The notes beneath the pieces were generated by a model, which was not told where the DNA came from, did no database searches, and worked only from the letters and a program-made list of their open reading frames with translations. Position numbers and translations under genes: made by a program. Positions 23,488 through 34,766 of a DNA stretch of 64,000 bases are shown here, in pieces (within the stretch, counting starts at the first letter, position 1; every line of letters starts with the position of its first letter). The DNA is taken from positions 20,189,501 through 20,253,500 of the forward strand of contig JAZBRI010000003.1 of assembly GCA_036874045.1 (NCBI GenBank), given 5' to 3'. Source of the stretch: Cymodocea nodosa. Its lineage: Eukaryota > Streptophyta > Magnoliopsida > Alismatales > Cymodoceaceae.

Positions 23488-23839
23488 TTTCATATCTACT
23501 CTCCAAGCTCACTACTAGGAGCTTGTTCTACTAACATCTCTATTTTGCAGCAACTTAGACATTTTGATACTCAGCTATAATTGCTCCACCAACTCAGTAT
23601 CTATCTTCTCACTTCTTTTTGACAATTGGCAAAAAAGGGGGAGAAATATCATATTTTGGTAAGCAAAGCTGTAGTAAAGTAGGGGGAGAAATTCAGGGGG
23701 AGTGATTTTAGAAAATTAGGGGGAGTCTTTAAATTTACATTATTTTGTATTCCTCGTGTGCTTTTCTATATAGATATATAGGGAGAGAAATTTATGTAAT
23801 ACATTGTAAGGTTTTTGCCATTATCAAAAAGGGGAAGAT
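23488..23839 (+). other. C2a 3' region with multiple polypurine tracts
   Basis: After the RNase H stop there are at least five purine runs: AAAAAAGGGGGAGA (23631), AAGTAGGGGGAGA (23678), a CAGGGGGAG run (23693), TTAGGGGGAG (23716), and AAAAAGGGGAAGAT directly before the LTR (23826-23839). Repeated polypurine tracts before the 3' LTR are a described hallmark of Sireviruses. Confidence 0.85.
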
Positions 23840-25337
23840 TGAAAGGACCTCTAGATTTTGATAATGCAAAAATCAATGTAAGGTTTTGAATTGTATTTAT
23901 CAGGATTAGTCTGTACAACAAAAAGATTAGAAGATAGACAAATCGAAGCAGCAAATAGGTTGTAGTAAATCTCAGAATATGCTGCTGCAGAAAATTAGAT
24001 AGTTAAGAATTGTATTTCTCAAGATAAGGAGGATTGAATGATCAGATAGTTAAGGAGTTAACTATCTAGAAGCTTAAAGGACTTTTTCGGAGAGTTACAG
24101 GTATAACTATCCAAAAGTTAAGTCATTTAATAAATCACGTGTAGAAATACAGAATGAAAGCTTAAAGGACTTGTCGGAGAGTTAGATAACTATCCGAGTT
24201 TTTCGGTAAGTTACAGGTATAACTTTCTGGAACTTAAGTCATCCTATTACGCACGTGCAGAATAGAGAAGTCGGCAGTCAAATGCTTAAAGGAAAAATCG
24301 GAGAGTTAGATAACTATCTGAAATCTCAAAGAGAGTTTCGGTGAGTTACAAGGATAACCATCCGAAACTTAAGTCATTGAATTTCCCACGTGCAAAATTC
24401 CAGAAAGAAGCTTAAAAATATTTTCGAAGAGTTAGAAAGATAACTATCCGAAATCCTGAAGAGTTTCAGTGAGTTACAGGGATAACCATTCGAAACTTAA
24501 GTCAACCTTTTATGCACGTGCTGAATTGAAGTAATCAAAAAGTTAACAGAGGGTTACTGTAGCCAACTATCTAATAGTTATATAACTATTCGATAAGTTA
24601 CAGTTATAATCATCCGATTGAATGTTAGCTCGTAGTAAATATTCTGAAATCCTACCTAGCAGAAAGGTTTAAGTGATCTTTCGGTGAATTACAGATATTC
24701 TTCGGAGAGTTACACAGCTAACTATCCGAAATGTTAGGAAAATCGGTAAGACATCTTGAAATAATTTTCTAAATGGTAACTTACCGTATTTGGGACTGGA
24801 GTCTAATCAAGTACAGTAGAATGCATCCGTTGGAAGAAAATATGATCGTTACACATGTTTGGTATATATACAAGATACAGACAACGGATGTAGATAGCTT
24901 TTTGCTCATATACATACTTACACCAAGCTCAACAGAAGAAAAGCTTTAGAGATCAAATTATCTTCAACATTTATAGACTGAAGTTTAGAAGCTCATCACG
25001 CACTCAACTCTGTTGTTCACAAGTTAGTGTTTACTAAAGTTCACGGATCAAAACTTCAGAGAAGGGATTGATTGAAGCTTCGACAAGGAAGCTCAAGTGA
25101 ATGGTTGGTTGGTTCTTGCTTAAACCTTAAAGCAAGTGATTGTAAGTTTGCAAGTGTTTAGTGAAGCCCAAGTATCCCTTGGGGGTGGACTAGCCGTTAG
25201 TGGTGAACTACCTAAAAATCCTTGTGTGAACTCTTTATTGTGTGCTTGCTATCTCTTTACTTTAAACTACTATTAAAAGGTTAAGAAACGAATTATTACC
25301 ATTCACCCCCCCTCTGGTAATCCTTAAGGTTCTAACA
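23840..25337 (+). repeat. C2a 3' LTR
   Basis: 1498 bp, the same ends as the 5' LTR and closely similar to it along its length, with scattered substitutions and one fewer hairpin module. Confidence 0.95.
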
Positions 25338-26145
25338 TATATAACTTAACGTTTCTAACTTAACTAGTTCCTCATGTGCCAACTCACGTGACAAGTATTG
25401 TAGCTAACTCAACGAACTAAGTCCGTAATCTTACGCTAACTCAACGAACCAACTTCGTGGTATTACGATAACTCAACAAACTATCTCCGTTGTGTTACAG
25501 ATAACTCAACGAACCAGTAATAAACAAATGTTTTTATAATAAGAATTTTACCATGTGCAAAAATAACAACTTAAGTTTTATAACGCTAACCTAACGTGTT
25601 GCCTTAGTGTTCAATATAGCAACTCAACGTGTTTAGTTATGTTAACTTAACGAGTTAAACATGTGCACCTCACGTGATACAATATAACATTCGTAACTTT
25701 TAATTCACCATATGTACAACACTAACTTAACGAATTTGTCTCTTCTTTTACTCACTAACTTAAAGAGTTCTCACGTGACCTATTTTAACCTTTAAGCCTC
25801 TAACTTAACGAGTTCTCATGTGATCTCTATACAAATAACACTCTAACTTAACGAGTTCTCTAAACGTGCACTGTTCATGATACAGAAAATATAACTTTAA
25901 AACATATCATGCTTTTCAATAAAAAACACACATTAACTTAATGTTTAGTTAAATGAGAAATTAATGCAACAAAATGACTAGTTATTAACTTAGTATAATT
26001 TCAAATCCAATACAGACAAGTATTTATATCAGTAAACTTTTTCTGTATAAATTAATGATTTTTAATTTCTTTTCACTATCAATAGTAATTGAGTAAATAT
26101 GATTACTTTCATTCAACACACATCATCAAAACAAAATACTCAGCA

Positions 26146-26363
26146 CATAAAGTAGGATCATCATATTCATTATACCACATTCCTAATTGAATTTTATCAT
26201 GCTTTATAGATGGCGCTTCAACTATATCATTAGGTATAGGTAATATTTCTATCAAACATAAAGTAGGATCATCATATTCATTATACCACATTCCTAATTG
26301 AATTTTATCATATTCTGAAGATGGTGGTTTAGCTATATCACTCGGTATAGGTAATATTTCTAT
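26146..26363 (-). repeat. 111-bp tandem duplication in the F-box frame
   Basis: Two adjacent units of 37 codons (26363-26253 and 26252 to the LTR edge) both encode IEILPIPxDI ... DKIQLGMWYNEYDDPTLC. The end of each unit is almost identical and the middle differs, so the duplication happened before the stops and the LTR insertion. It keeps the reading frame. Confidence 0.85.
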
Positions 26364-27062
26364 AAAGTCATCATCATAATTGTCTATGCTTACTATGTAT
26401 AAATCAGATCTAAATGCAACTAATATATCCGTGACTAGATATATATATCTATCAAGTATGACATGTATATTATTAACTAATGCTCTCTCTCCTAGATATA
26501 TCATAATATTTTCATTCCAAGATCTATTCAGAAAATTATACACACTTAAACATAGATCCTCATCCCAATTTCCAGTTGGTTTCCAATAATACAATTTTTA
26601 AGGAATGGTTGAATTTTTATCAGAAAATGTTAAAGCTGACTCAGAATTCTCAGTTGGTATTTCAAATCTATTAGGCCTTCTTATATTCCATTCTTCTCTA
26701 GTAATAGGATTTCTAATCAAAATATCGAGTAACAGAATAACATACCTTGGTTTGATTCTGTAAATAATTAATCCTTCATATATCCCTATAATATGATATA
26801 TTCCTTCTAATGTATTGGGTGGAATTCTAGTAGCTTCTTCTATGTTTAGATATTCATAACTGATTGAACTACGATTAAATGACTTCCATAAAAATCCATC
26901 TCTAATATTAGTCATCTTTGTATCTTATAGTCCATGAAAATATTTTTCTCTAACACATTCTTTAATTTCTCTTGACACACAACACAATCTGCATAGATCT
27001 TTAGCTGATAAGTTACTCAATACTTTTCTCAATGCATCTAGTGGTAATTTCATCAATTCCAT
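26151..27062 (-). pseudogene. F-box protein pseudogene, main part
   Basis: The ATG at 27062 opens an F-box motif (KLPLDALRKVLSNLSAKDLC, then RLCCVSREIKECV) over residues ~5-40. F-box proteins join a target to the SKP1-cullin ubiquitin ligase. An F-box-associated-type region follows (residues ~70-270: RNPITREEW, then GNWDEDLCLSVYNFLNRSW), ending in a tandem repeat. The whole frame, with the C-terminal piece at 16490-16537, is 319 codons with only two in-frame TAA stops (26925-26927 and near 26598) and no frameshift. It lies ~200 bp downstream of a gypsy Gag on the same strand, before the element's polypurine tracts, where pol would normally be. It could be a gene captured by G1, or an older host gene flanked by gypsy pieces. 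Confidence 0.7.
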
Positions 27063-27150
27063 CTATTGTGATTCTGTATAACATAAACAAAATTTAGCAG
27101 AGATAAAATTAACATAGCTACTTACATATACCTCTATGGAGTTAGGTCAT

Positions 27151-27177
27151 AACTCAACGGACTAAATTCGTTGAGTT
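27151..27177. other. Perfect 9-bp hairpin upstream of the F-box frame
   Basis: AACTCAACG (27151-27159) and CGTTGAGTT (27169-27177) form a perfect inverted repeat with a 9-base loop. The same arms occur in G2-type LTR arrays and at 15780-15806. Confidence 0.7.
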
Positions 27178-27269
27178 AAGTAATAACTTTACTATACTAC
27201 TAACTATAATTAAAATTTCATTTTTTTTTCTTTTTATATTTTTCTACTTACTATATTATACATAGTTGC

Positions 27270-28636
27270 TTATAATTGTGCTACCTCATTTAGCTTCCCT
27301 CCCATAGGAGGTATCAATTTCATTAATAGTTCTATTGATAGGGTTAGGCATTGCTTGTATTGGTAGTCCTCTAGTATGTCTAATTTCTATTGATTCCTTC
27401 TGTCTAGGGGGTATATTTCTATTCATATTTTGATTCTAAATGGTAGCATTTCCAAATACATGATCTAAATGATTGTTTAATTGTTGAATTATCTTTTCTA
27501 ATTTCTCTATTCTAGATCCTTGTTCAATTAATGCTTCATAACTTATATTTTTATCATTTATATTTTCTCCTCCTTGGAAATTGTTATTTCTCCAAAATAG
27601 ATTTGGGTGATTTCTCCAATTAGGGTTATAAGAATTTCCAAAGTTATCTTTTTGGTTTCTAGCATAAATAATATCTAAGTCATTAATATTTGCATTCTTT
27701 TTTGCTAGTTTTTGATTTAATGATAACTCCTCAATTTTCTTTTTTTTAACTCAGTTAATTTAACTTCAAGCATAGTACTTGAATCTATTTCATCCATTTC
27801 CCTTGGCAATATTCTTTTATCTACAATAGCTTCAGTTGAGTTTTCCCATTAAGTAGTTCTTTTTGCAAAGTTTTATAAGTTTGCCCATGCTTCTTCACTA
27901 TATAGTTTCAAAAATCTATTCTGACAAGTAGATTCTAATAAAGATTTAGTTGAAACATCTATACCTTTATAAATCATACCTATTAATTGTGCTTTACTCA
28001 TTATATGATGTGGACATTGAGTTAGTAAATCTTTAAATTGTTAAAATATTTTCAAAATGATTCTCCCTAATTTTGGCTGCACATTAATATTTCCTTTTTC
28101 TTTTTAATTGTTTGATGTGTTGGATAATATTTTTCCAGAAAAATAGAGTAAAATTCAGTCCATGTAGAAATTGAATCAAGCGATAGAGTATATAACCATC
28201 TCTTAGCTGTGTCTTTTAAAGCAAAAGGAATATATCTAAGTTTAATAGCATCAATACTCATGTTCGACATGTTCATCATTTGACAAACTTTATTAAATTC
28301 TCTAAGGAAATAATAGGTATCTTCTCTTTGTAAACTATGAAAGTGTGGTAATTGACCAATATAATTAGATTTTAGTTCAAACCTATCTCTCTTAATGTTT
28401 TGCAATCGAATACTTGAAGGTTCATCAACTAATTCAGGATACAAAATTTTTCCTAATGGTTTTCCTATTGGAGTAGTCATATCTTCGTTTTCCTTTAAAG
28501 AAAGGTTTGCCACACCCCTAAAGATTTTGTTAAAGTCTAATTTAGTAAATATTTCAGTATGCTTCTGTGTTGAATAATCTAGTGTAGGTGTTCTTACTAA
28601 TCGTTTAGTGTTAGGAGAATGAGTCCATATGCTCAT
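27270..28636 (-). pseudogene. Gypsy Gag, Athila/Tat type (G1)
   Basis: The first ATG at 28636 gives 189 open codons (MSIWTHSPNTKRLV onward) with the retrotransposon Gag core: DTYYFLREFNKVCQ, IRYIPFALKDTAKRWLY-like and TWTEFYSIFLEKYYPTHQT. After 28067 the reading goes on across several stops and frameshifts with recognisable Athila-type parts: a QCPHH block, a STKSLLEST-like block, an EEAW helix and NPNWRNHPNLFWRNN near 27600. A predicted coiled coil and an Arg/Pro-rich tail end near 27270. No zinc knuckle is evident, as in many Athila-type Gags. No protease or RT follows; the F-box frame comes next. It would form the particle shell. Confidence 0.78.
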
Positions 28637-29703
28637 AAACTCTTAACATAAAGTAGAATGTAGAAGATTAATTACATAACTACATAACAGTCTAACACTT
28701 TGTTCTTAATAAATAGTTGTTGATAGATGAAGTTGAATCAACTACTTCTCCTTCTAATTCCCCAACAAATTCTCTTTCCTCTTCTCAATTGTTGGTAACT
28801 AGTAAATAACATTTTGTTCTATATTTATAATGCACGTCCATAATGCAAATGAATCCGTTGTAAGAACGTGTCTTGTAACGTGCGGTATGGTTCCTATTTT
28901 ATGGATACGTGTTCCACTTATAATTTTTAAATTTCAGTAACTGCTAAACCCATGAAGTCTTGTATTGGAGAAAAGAATAACTGTTAAGCTAACTCCATGG
29001 ACTAACTTCGTTGAGTTATAGATAACTCAACGGAGTAACCTTAGTTACTACTCCTAACTCAATGAACTAACCTTGTTGAGTTACAGCTAACTCAATGGAC
29101 TAGCTTCGTCTTCTATTTGCTAACTCCATAGACTAATTTTGTTGAGTTACAAATAATTTAATAGAGTGATCTTATATTTTATTATTGACTTCATGGAGTT
29201 AAGGTTAACTCCACGAATTAACTTCATTGAGTTAACACTTAGCAAATTTTTCTAACAACTACTTCATATCTTAACTTCTATATTTTTTTTCTTCTACATT
29301 TTATCAACTTAAATAAAGTTAAATACCTTACATTAATGCATGTTTACATTTAAACTCAGTTAAATTCAAACATTATATGCATATTTAACTTACAGTTCAT
29401 TTCCTATCATGTAGAAATTACATTTTACTTTTCAGTATGCAAATATCTTTCAGATATTATCAATTCATTGTGCATTTAACCACATCATTCATAAATTTGT
29501 AAAACTTTTAAAACATTCCTACAAAGCTTTAAACAAATAGATATACAATATTCATCTTCAATACAATTCTAAATTAAATCATTCATTCACAATCACAAAA
29601 ATTCAGAAACATATTGATATTCAAACATTAATATATATATATATTGTTTACAGTACATTTAGTCAAATATATATTTTTCAATATAAGTAGATGAATAATA
29701 CAT
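28637..29703 (-). other. Leader or LTR-like region with inverted-repeat array
   Basis: No coding sequence is seen. Positions 28983-29250 hold at least four GTTGAGTTA / TAACTCAAC-type inverted repeats with CCATGGA or CGGA spacers, of the G2 LTR kind. It lies between the extra ORF and Gag. A primer site could not be found, so whether this is a 5' LTR or an intergenic spacer is open. Confidence 0.5.
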
Positions 29704-30742
29704 TTAATCCTTCTTCCTTAATTCATTTACTTCCTTTTGGAGCTTTTCTAGTTATTGTTCTAGTTGATTAATTTGTTCTATAGCTCTTATAAATTCTCTA
29801 GAAGGTACAGTTATCTTAGAAGCAATAGCAACATAATTTCTATATTCTTTCACTAAAATGGTTCTTGATCACATCCTTTTAGATGTCCATTTCGTGAAAT
29901 CTATTCCTTCCACCATTAGTAGTGGAATTAAATCTCCATAAAATAACTTTTTCTTTACTGATTTGAGCTTGGAGATGAATACTTTAAACCAATTCACCTG
30001 TATTCTCTTAACAACTACATATGTGGCCCACTTGACAAATTGACTGAGTTCAATGTTGTGGCATTGTCTTTGATAAATAGTCTTCACCAGTATAGTTGTC
30101 ATTATGTGTGTCTTTCCATTTAAGTACTTCATTCTGTTAAGTATTGGCACATGAGTCACTAACTATGCATTGCTTAATTTCTTGTTCAGTCCACTCCACT
30201 ACAGTTGTTTCTTCCAAAATTTCAATTCTTTTATTTTTCAATCCAAAAATGTTGTAGAGAAGCTCAGGTGTTATCTGTATATTGACTTGCTCCATATTTG
30301 AAATTAATTTTCCTTCTTCCTCCCTTAGGTTTGCATAAAAACTAGGCACTAGATTTTCATAAATTGCATGACCTTTTGCTTTTGGAATAAATTCTAGTAG
30401 GCCCTAGAATTCAAATAATTCTTTAACATCATCCATTCCAGTCTAATCTACTAGCCTATTGTAAATTATATCATACTCCTTTATTTCTTGATATTTATCA
30501 TAAGCTTCTTAACTCTAGAAATGAATTTCATTTAGAATAGTTGCCTTTGTTGGGTTAAGAATTTGGATTTGTTGCTCTAGAGGGGTTTGTTCTTGAATTT
30601 CTTCTTCAAGTTGTTGAGCTTGTTGTTGTATTTGTTGTTGAAAACCTTCCAAACTACCTTTCAATTCTGAAATGTAGTGGAGAGCTTGCAGAACTTTCCA
30701 CTCTTTTATCTTGTAATTTCTCTACTAATTGTTGAAGAGTTT
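29704..30742 (-). pseudogene. Extra ORF of a gypsy-type element, 3' part (ORF-a)
   Basis: Read from the C3a junction downward: a coiled-coil/Gln-rich stretch, then GMDDVKELFEF and a conserved domain with SFYANLREEEGKLISNMEQV and ITPELLYNIFGLKN (30349-30137). A frameshift near 30150 follows, then KYLNGKTH, VKWATYVVVKRIQVNWFKVF and KKLFYGDLIPLL, ending in a Lys/Glu-rich coiled coil and a TAA at 29704-29706. The domain resembles the 'putative plant transposon protein' domain carried by extra ORFs of Tat/Ogre-type elements. Its function is unknown. It lies upstream of Gag on the same strand, as ORF1 does in Ogre. It is homologous to 57295-59886. The 5' end is cut by C3a. Confidence 0.65.
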
Positions 30743-31937
30743 TGTAGGATCGTCTGTATCACAAGAGGAGGGGTGAATTGTGTCTTTAGTAATTAAACTA
30801 GCGGATAAAACAAGAGCACAAAACACTCGTAAATGAAATTCTATTCTTTTATTTCAAGACAGAATTTACAATATCTTTTCAACTCAATTCCCTTCTTGAT
30901 GGTTTTGATACAATAATTTTTGATATACAATTCAAATAGGAAAACAAAGCTCTTTTTCAAAAACTAATTTTGAATTGTATAAAACCTAATCTTTATGCAC
31001 ACAGCTCTTTTCTTTCTCTTTGCTCAGCTTCTATATCTCTTCTTCTCTAGTTGTCGAATTTCCAGACTTCTTGCATTTGCAGCTCCTTTTCTAAAATTGC
31101 TTGGAATTTCGAACTTCTTTTGATGTTGGAGAACTTTTCAGAATATGAATATTCAAACTTAACTTTTCAGTTAGGGATCCAGATTGAACATTCAGACTTG
31201 GTTTTTGAGATTGGGATCTAGATTGTAATGTAGCTCGTACTCTCTATTAGTAGTTGAACTTTGTTGTCTTTCACGTTCAGCATGTTCATCCACTTGATCC
31301 ACAATCCATAATCCATAATCCATAATCCACGTACTAATTTTCTCTTTAATCTAAATTACTTTCTATTTAAATTTCCACTTTCTTTACTGACAATCTGAGT
31401 TTCCACGATCTCCACTCGTAGATTCACCAAAATTTTATCTTCCTGGAGTCTTGTAGAATATCTTCTAAGTCTTCGATTTAGTCGAACATTTATCCTTTAA
31501 CTCTTCGAGTTCTTGCACCTGCAAAACACGTGATTAAACAAGGAAACTTATCTGTTCGTTAGTCCTTTTACAAAACTCGAACAGTTATCTATCCATGCGT
31601 ATAAAAACTCGAACAGTTATCTAACTATTCGATTTTTCATTACCAAACGCACATGGAAAACACATGACAACTTAAAACATTAAAAGCACACGTGCAGATA
31701 ACTTAACTATATGAGTTTTTAACATAAAGTATTCGACAAAAATGAAACGTTAACTGTCCGAAAGTTTAACTATTGCAAATCTAGCTCTTCGGAAATCTTT
31801 AATTTATCCGACATAAAAATGAAACATTCCGATAATCTGTTAACTATTATACTTAGAGAAATATACTTAGAGAATATTATGTAGACTTATTTAAATACGG
31901 TAATAAAGCATACATCATCAAAATTAAATACCTAACA
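30743..31937 (-). repeat. C3a 3' LTR
   Basis: In reverse complement TGTTAGGTAT...CGATCCTACA. It contains AACTCGAACAGTTA / TAACTATTCGATTTT inverted-repeat modules and CACGTG boxes (31480-31720). Confidence 0.93.
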
Positions 31938-33284
31938 ATCTCCCCCTTTTTGATGATGTCAAAACCTAATAAGTCACATAATTTATATCTCCCCCTTTTT
32001 GGCATTATAAAAAAGTAAACAAACTATTTTCTCCCTCTTTAGGAAGTTAAGTTGTATAAATGTAAGGAAGGATATCTTACTAAGTATATATATGAATCAA
32101 AACGATAGTGTCAATCATGAAAACATATTTCCTGAAATTATGTAGATTCTTTCATGAAAACATATAATAGTTCATAAGAGATGAATTATTATATGAGAAA
32201 TTGCTCCCCCTACATAATTGTAGTGTAAAGAATCTATGGTGTACTTAATCTGGGTTGCCAAGCCCTAAGTAGATTTGGCTTTAAAAGGCCAAATAGCTTA
32301 CTTAAAGAGGATGCTAAGCCTTAAATAGATTTGAGTCTCTCTTTTTTATTTATTATTTTAAATTTGAATGAAATACAAAAATAAATAGTAGAGTTAACAA
32401 TTTAGACTTTCTGGCTTTTATCTTATTTAGTTTACAAAAGATAATTCATAAAGATATACCTTCAGAAACTTTAAAAAGAATTCAATAATGAGTACACAAA
32501 CTTAAGACAATAAATATCATACATTATGTGTAAAGAGTAGATAATAACAAAAAAATAACAAGGATTATATGTACAGATTATGGCAGGATTGTTATAACAC
32601 CTTGAAAGATAAATTAAGCTTGAGTACATTGCCCCCCCTTTTTTTTGTTTATATTCGTATATATATTTTATGTATTAACTCCCACAATATCTTCTTTTTA
32701 CGTGATCACAATCCCTTGCTTAGGGGAAAGATAACTAGTTACTCAATGACAAGTGAGAATAGGTAATTTTTTTTTTTTTAAAATATAATCTAAATTACTT
32801 GCAAAATGAATTTTTAGTGAGCACATCCCAAACCAGTTGGTTTTAGTGACTAGGGTTTAAGATCCCCCAATGAACTTAATTACTCAAGTAATTGCAGACA
32901 AAAAAGAAATAAAACAGTAGATTTAAATTAGAGTCAATCGCAAGACTTAATTTTTCTAACAGAATGTTAATAACTTTCCTATAATAAAAAGTACATACTT
33001 TCTATGTATTTTCCTATTAAAATCTCTGTAATAGCATATACATAACTAACAAAAATATAGTTGACACTCACATTGAATCAATTTAACTTTCCTTAAGTAA
33101 TATTTTCTGATTTTTTCTTAAATAAATTGACCTCAATAAAAATCAGAATTTCATAAATTCTTAACTACCAGAAAACTGTAATTTGAAAATAGATATTTTG
33201 TTTTGTTTTGTTTTTTTTAATAATAAAGACATTAAATTCTAAAACTACCTTTATAACAAACCAAAATATAATGAACAAGACTAT
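31938..33284 (-). other. C3a 3' region with multiple polypurine tracts
   Basis: On the minus strand, AAAAAGGGGGAGAT runs lie at 31938-31951 (adjacent to the LTR) and 31987-32000, a weaker one at 32030-32042 and TGTAGGGGGAGC at 32203-32214. Between the last two families of tracts C3b holds 3.7 kb that C3a lacks. C3a instead shows a 14-base direct repeat, tcatgaaaacatat, at 32115-32128 and 32152-32165. The rest (32215-33284) is AT-rich and non-coding. Confidence 0.8.
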
Positions 33285-33896
33285 TTAAATATTAGATAAC
33301 CTACAGATACCAAGTTCTAATTGTAATTTTGAGAAAGTATTTTCATTTAAGGGTTTTATAAATAGATTTGCTAATTGTTTTGTGGTAGGAACAAAATTTA
33401 ATACTATTTTTCCATTTATAACATTATCCCTTAGAAAATGATATCGAACTTCTATATGTTTTGCTTGTGAATGTAACACAGGATTTTTAGATAAACTTAT
33501 TGCAGAACTACTATCACAGAAAATCTTAGTTGGTTCATAGTCTAAATTAAAATCTTTTAAGGTTTGTCTGATCCACAGGATTTGATCACAGCAAAGTGCA
33601 ATAGCTATATATTCAACTTTGGTTGTAGATAATGCTACACAATTTTGTTTTTTGCTAAACCATGACACTAAAGAATTACCTAACAATTGACTAGTGCCAC
33701 TGGTGCTTTTTCTTTCAGACTTACATCCTGCAAAATCAGCATCACTATAACCTACTAAGTTTAAAGAACTATGTTTAAAGTAAAATAGTCCGAAATTGAT
33801 GATTCTTAATAGATATTTAAGAATTCGTTTAACACCTAGTAGGTGTGATTCCTTAAGATTAGATCGATATCTAGCACAAGTACACACACTAAACAT
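33285..33896 (-). pseudogene. C3a RNase H
   Basis: 203 open codons from the end of RT to the natural stop (GICRLSNI). Motifs: FSVCTCARYRSN, GYSDADFAGCKSERKSTSG, NSLVSWFSKKQNC, then STTKVEYIA where STTEAEY is usual, and FCDSSSAISLSKNPVLHS. It removes the RNA strand during reverse transcription. The Glu-to-Lys change in the TEAEY motif may impair it. It is separated from RT by a stop and a short gap (33897-33950). Confidence 0.85.
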
Positions 33897-33950
33897 AATA
33901 TCTGGTCAGTTAGCTGTAAAATAGAGTAAAGAACCAATCATACTTCTATA

Positions 33951-34766
33951 TTATTTTACATCTACAGTTTTTCTAGAGTCATCTTTATCCAACTTGGCGA
34001 TAGTACTCATTGGTGTATTCTTTGTTTTAGTGTTGTCTAAACCAAACCTCTTTAATAAATCTTGACTATATTTTTCTTGTGAAATAAAAGTACCCTGATC
34101 TAATTGCTTTATTTGTAAGCCTAGGAAAAATGATAGTTCACCCATCATACTCATTTGAAATTGATTAGTCATGTCTTTCGAAAAGGACTCAACTAATTTA
34201 TCATTTGTTGCTCCAAATATGATGTCATCTACATAGATTTGAACTACTAATATATCTTTTTCGATCTTCTTGATAAAAAGAGTGTGATCTGCCTTTCCCA
34301 TAGAATACCCTTTTTCCATAAGAAATTTAGATAATCTTTCATACCAAGACCTAGGAGCTTGTTTAAGGCCATATAGTGCCTTCTTATGCTTGTAAACATA
34401 CTCAAGATGTTTTGAATCTTCAAAACCTAGAGGTTGTTTTACATACACTTCTTCTTTTATATATCTATTTAAGAAAGTAGTCTTAACATCCATTTGATAT
34501 AATTTGAAATCCATATAACAAGCATAAGCTAACAAAATTCGTATTGATTCTAGTATAGCAACAGGAGCAAATGTTTCATCATGGTCAATTCCTTCCTCTT
34601 GCTTGTAACCTTGAGTAACTAATCTAGCTTTATTTTTAACTATATGACCATCTTGATCTACTTTGTTTCTAAATACCCACCTTGTTCCTATTATGGACTG
34701 ATTTTTAGGTGAGAGAACTAGATCCCATACCTCATTTCTTATAAATTGATTTAGCTCATCTTGCAT
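33951..34766 (-). pseudogene. C3a reverse transcriptase
   Basis: 271 uninterrupted codons. They contain the copia RT order: [70 protein letters not shown] and the catalytic [10 protein letters not shown], then [13 protein letters not shown]. The YVDD motif is intact. Upstream, 34767-35036 still encodes the linker with stops. As a piece it is the best-preserved RT in the window, but it lacks an intact connection to integrase or RNase H. Confidence 0.88.

Larger units (their letters stand above)
17294..25337 (+). mobile_element. C2a, two-LTR Ty1/copia retrotransposon (Sirevirus-like)
   Basis: 8044 bp with LTRs of 1528 and 1498 bp, a primer site, gag, pol and a string of polypurine tracts. It is flanked by an exact duplication, tatat (17289-17293 and 25338-25342). 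All domains are present in order: Gag, protease, integrase, RT, RNase H. Several in-frame stops, one frameshift and an RT active-site change make it inactive. It is the most complete element in the window and was among the last to insert, since it sits in a solo LTR that itself interrupts the F-box frame. Confidence 0.95.
16538..26145 (-). mobile_element. C1 solo LTR (minus), split by C2a
   Basis: The left part (16538-17293) starts TGTAGGATCG and the right part (25338-26145) ends at CTCAGCA; together they make a C1 LTR of about 1.56 kb in reverse complement. It is flanked by an exact five-base duplication, cataa (16533-16537 and 26146-26150). There are no internal genes or second LTR, so it is a solo LTR left by recombination. 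Inside it, C2a is inserted with its own duplication, tatat. A small frame at 16874-17089 belongs to the LTR repeats. Confidence 0.92.

Noticed and set aside
29630..29645. AT-dinucleotide run as a possible microsatellite or MITE end
   Set aside because: It is too short and has no terminal inverted repeats around it.
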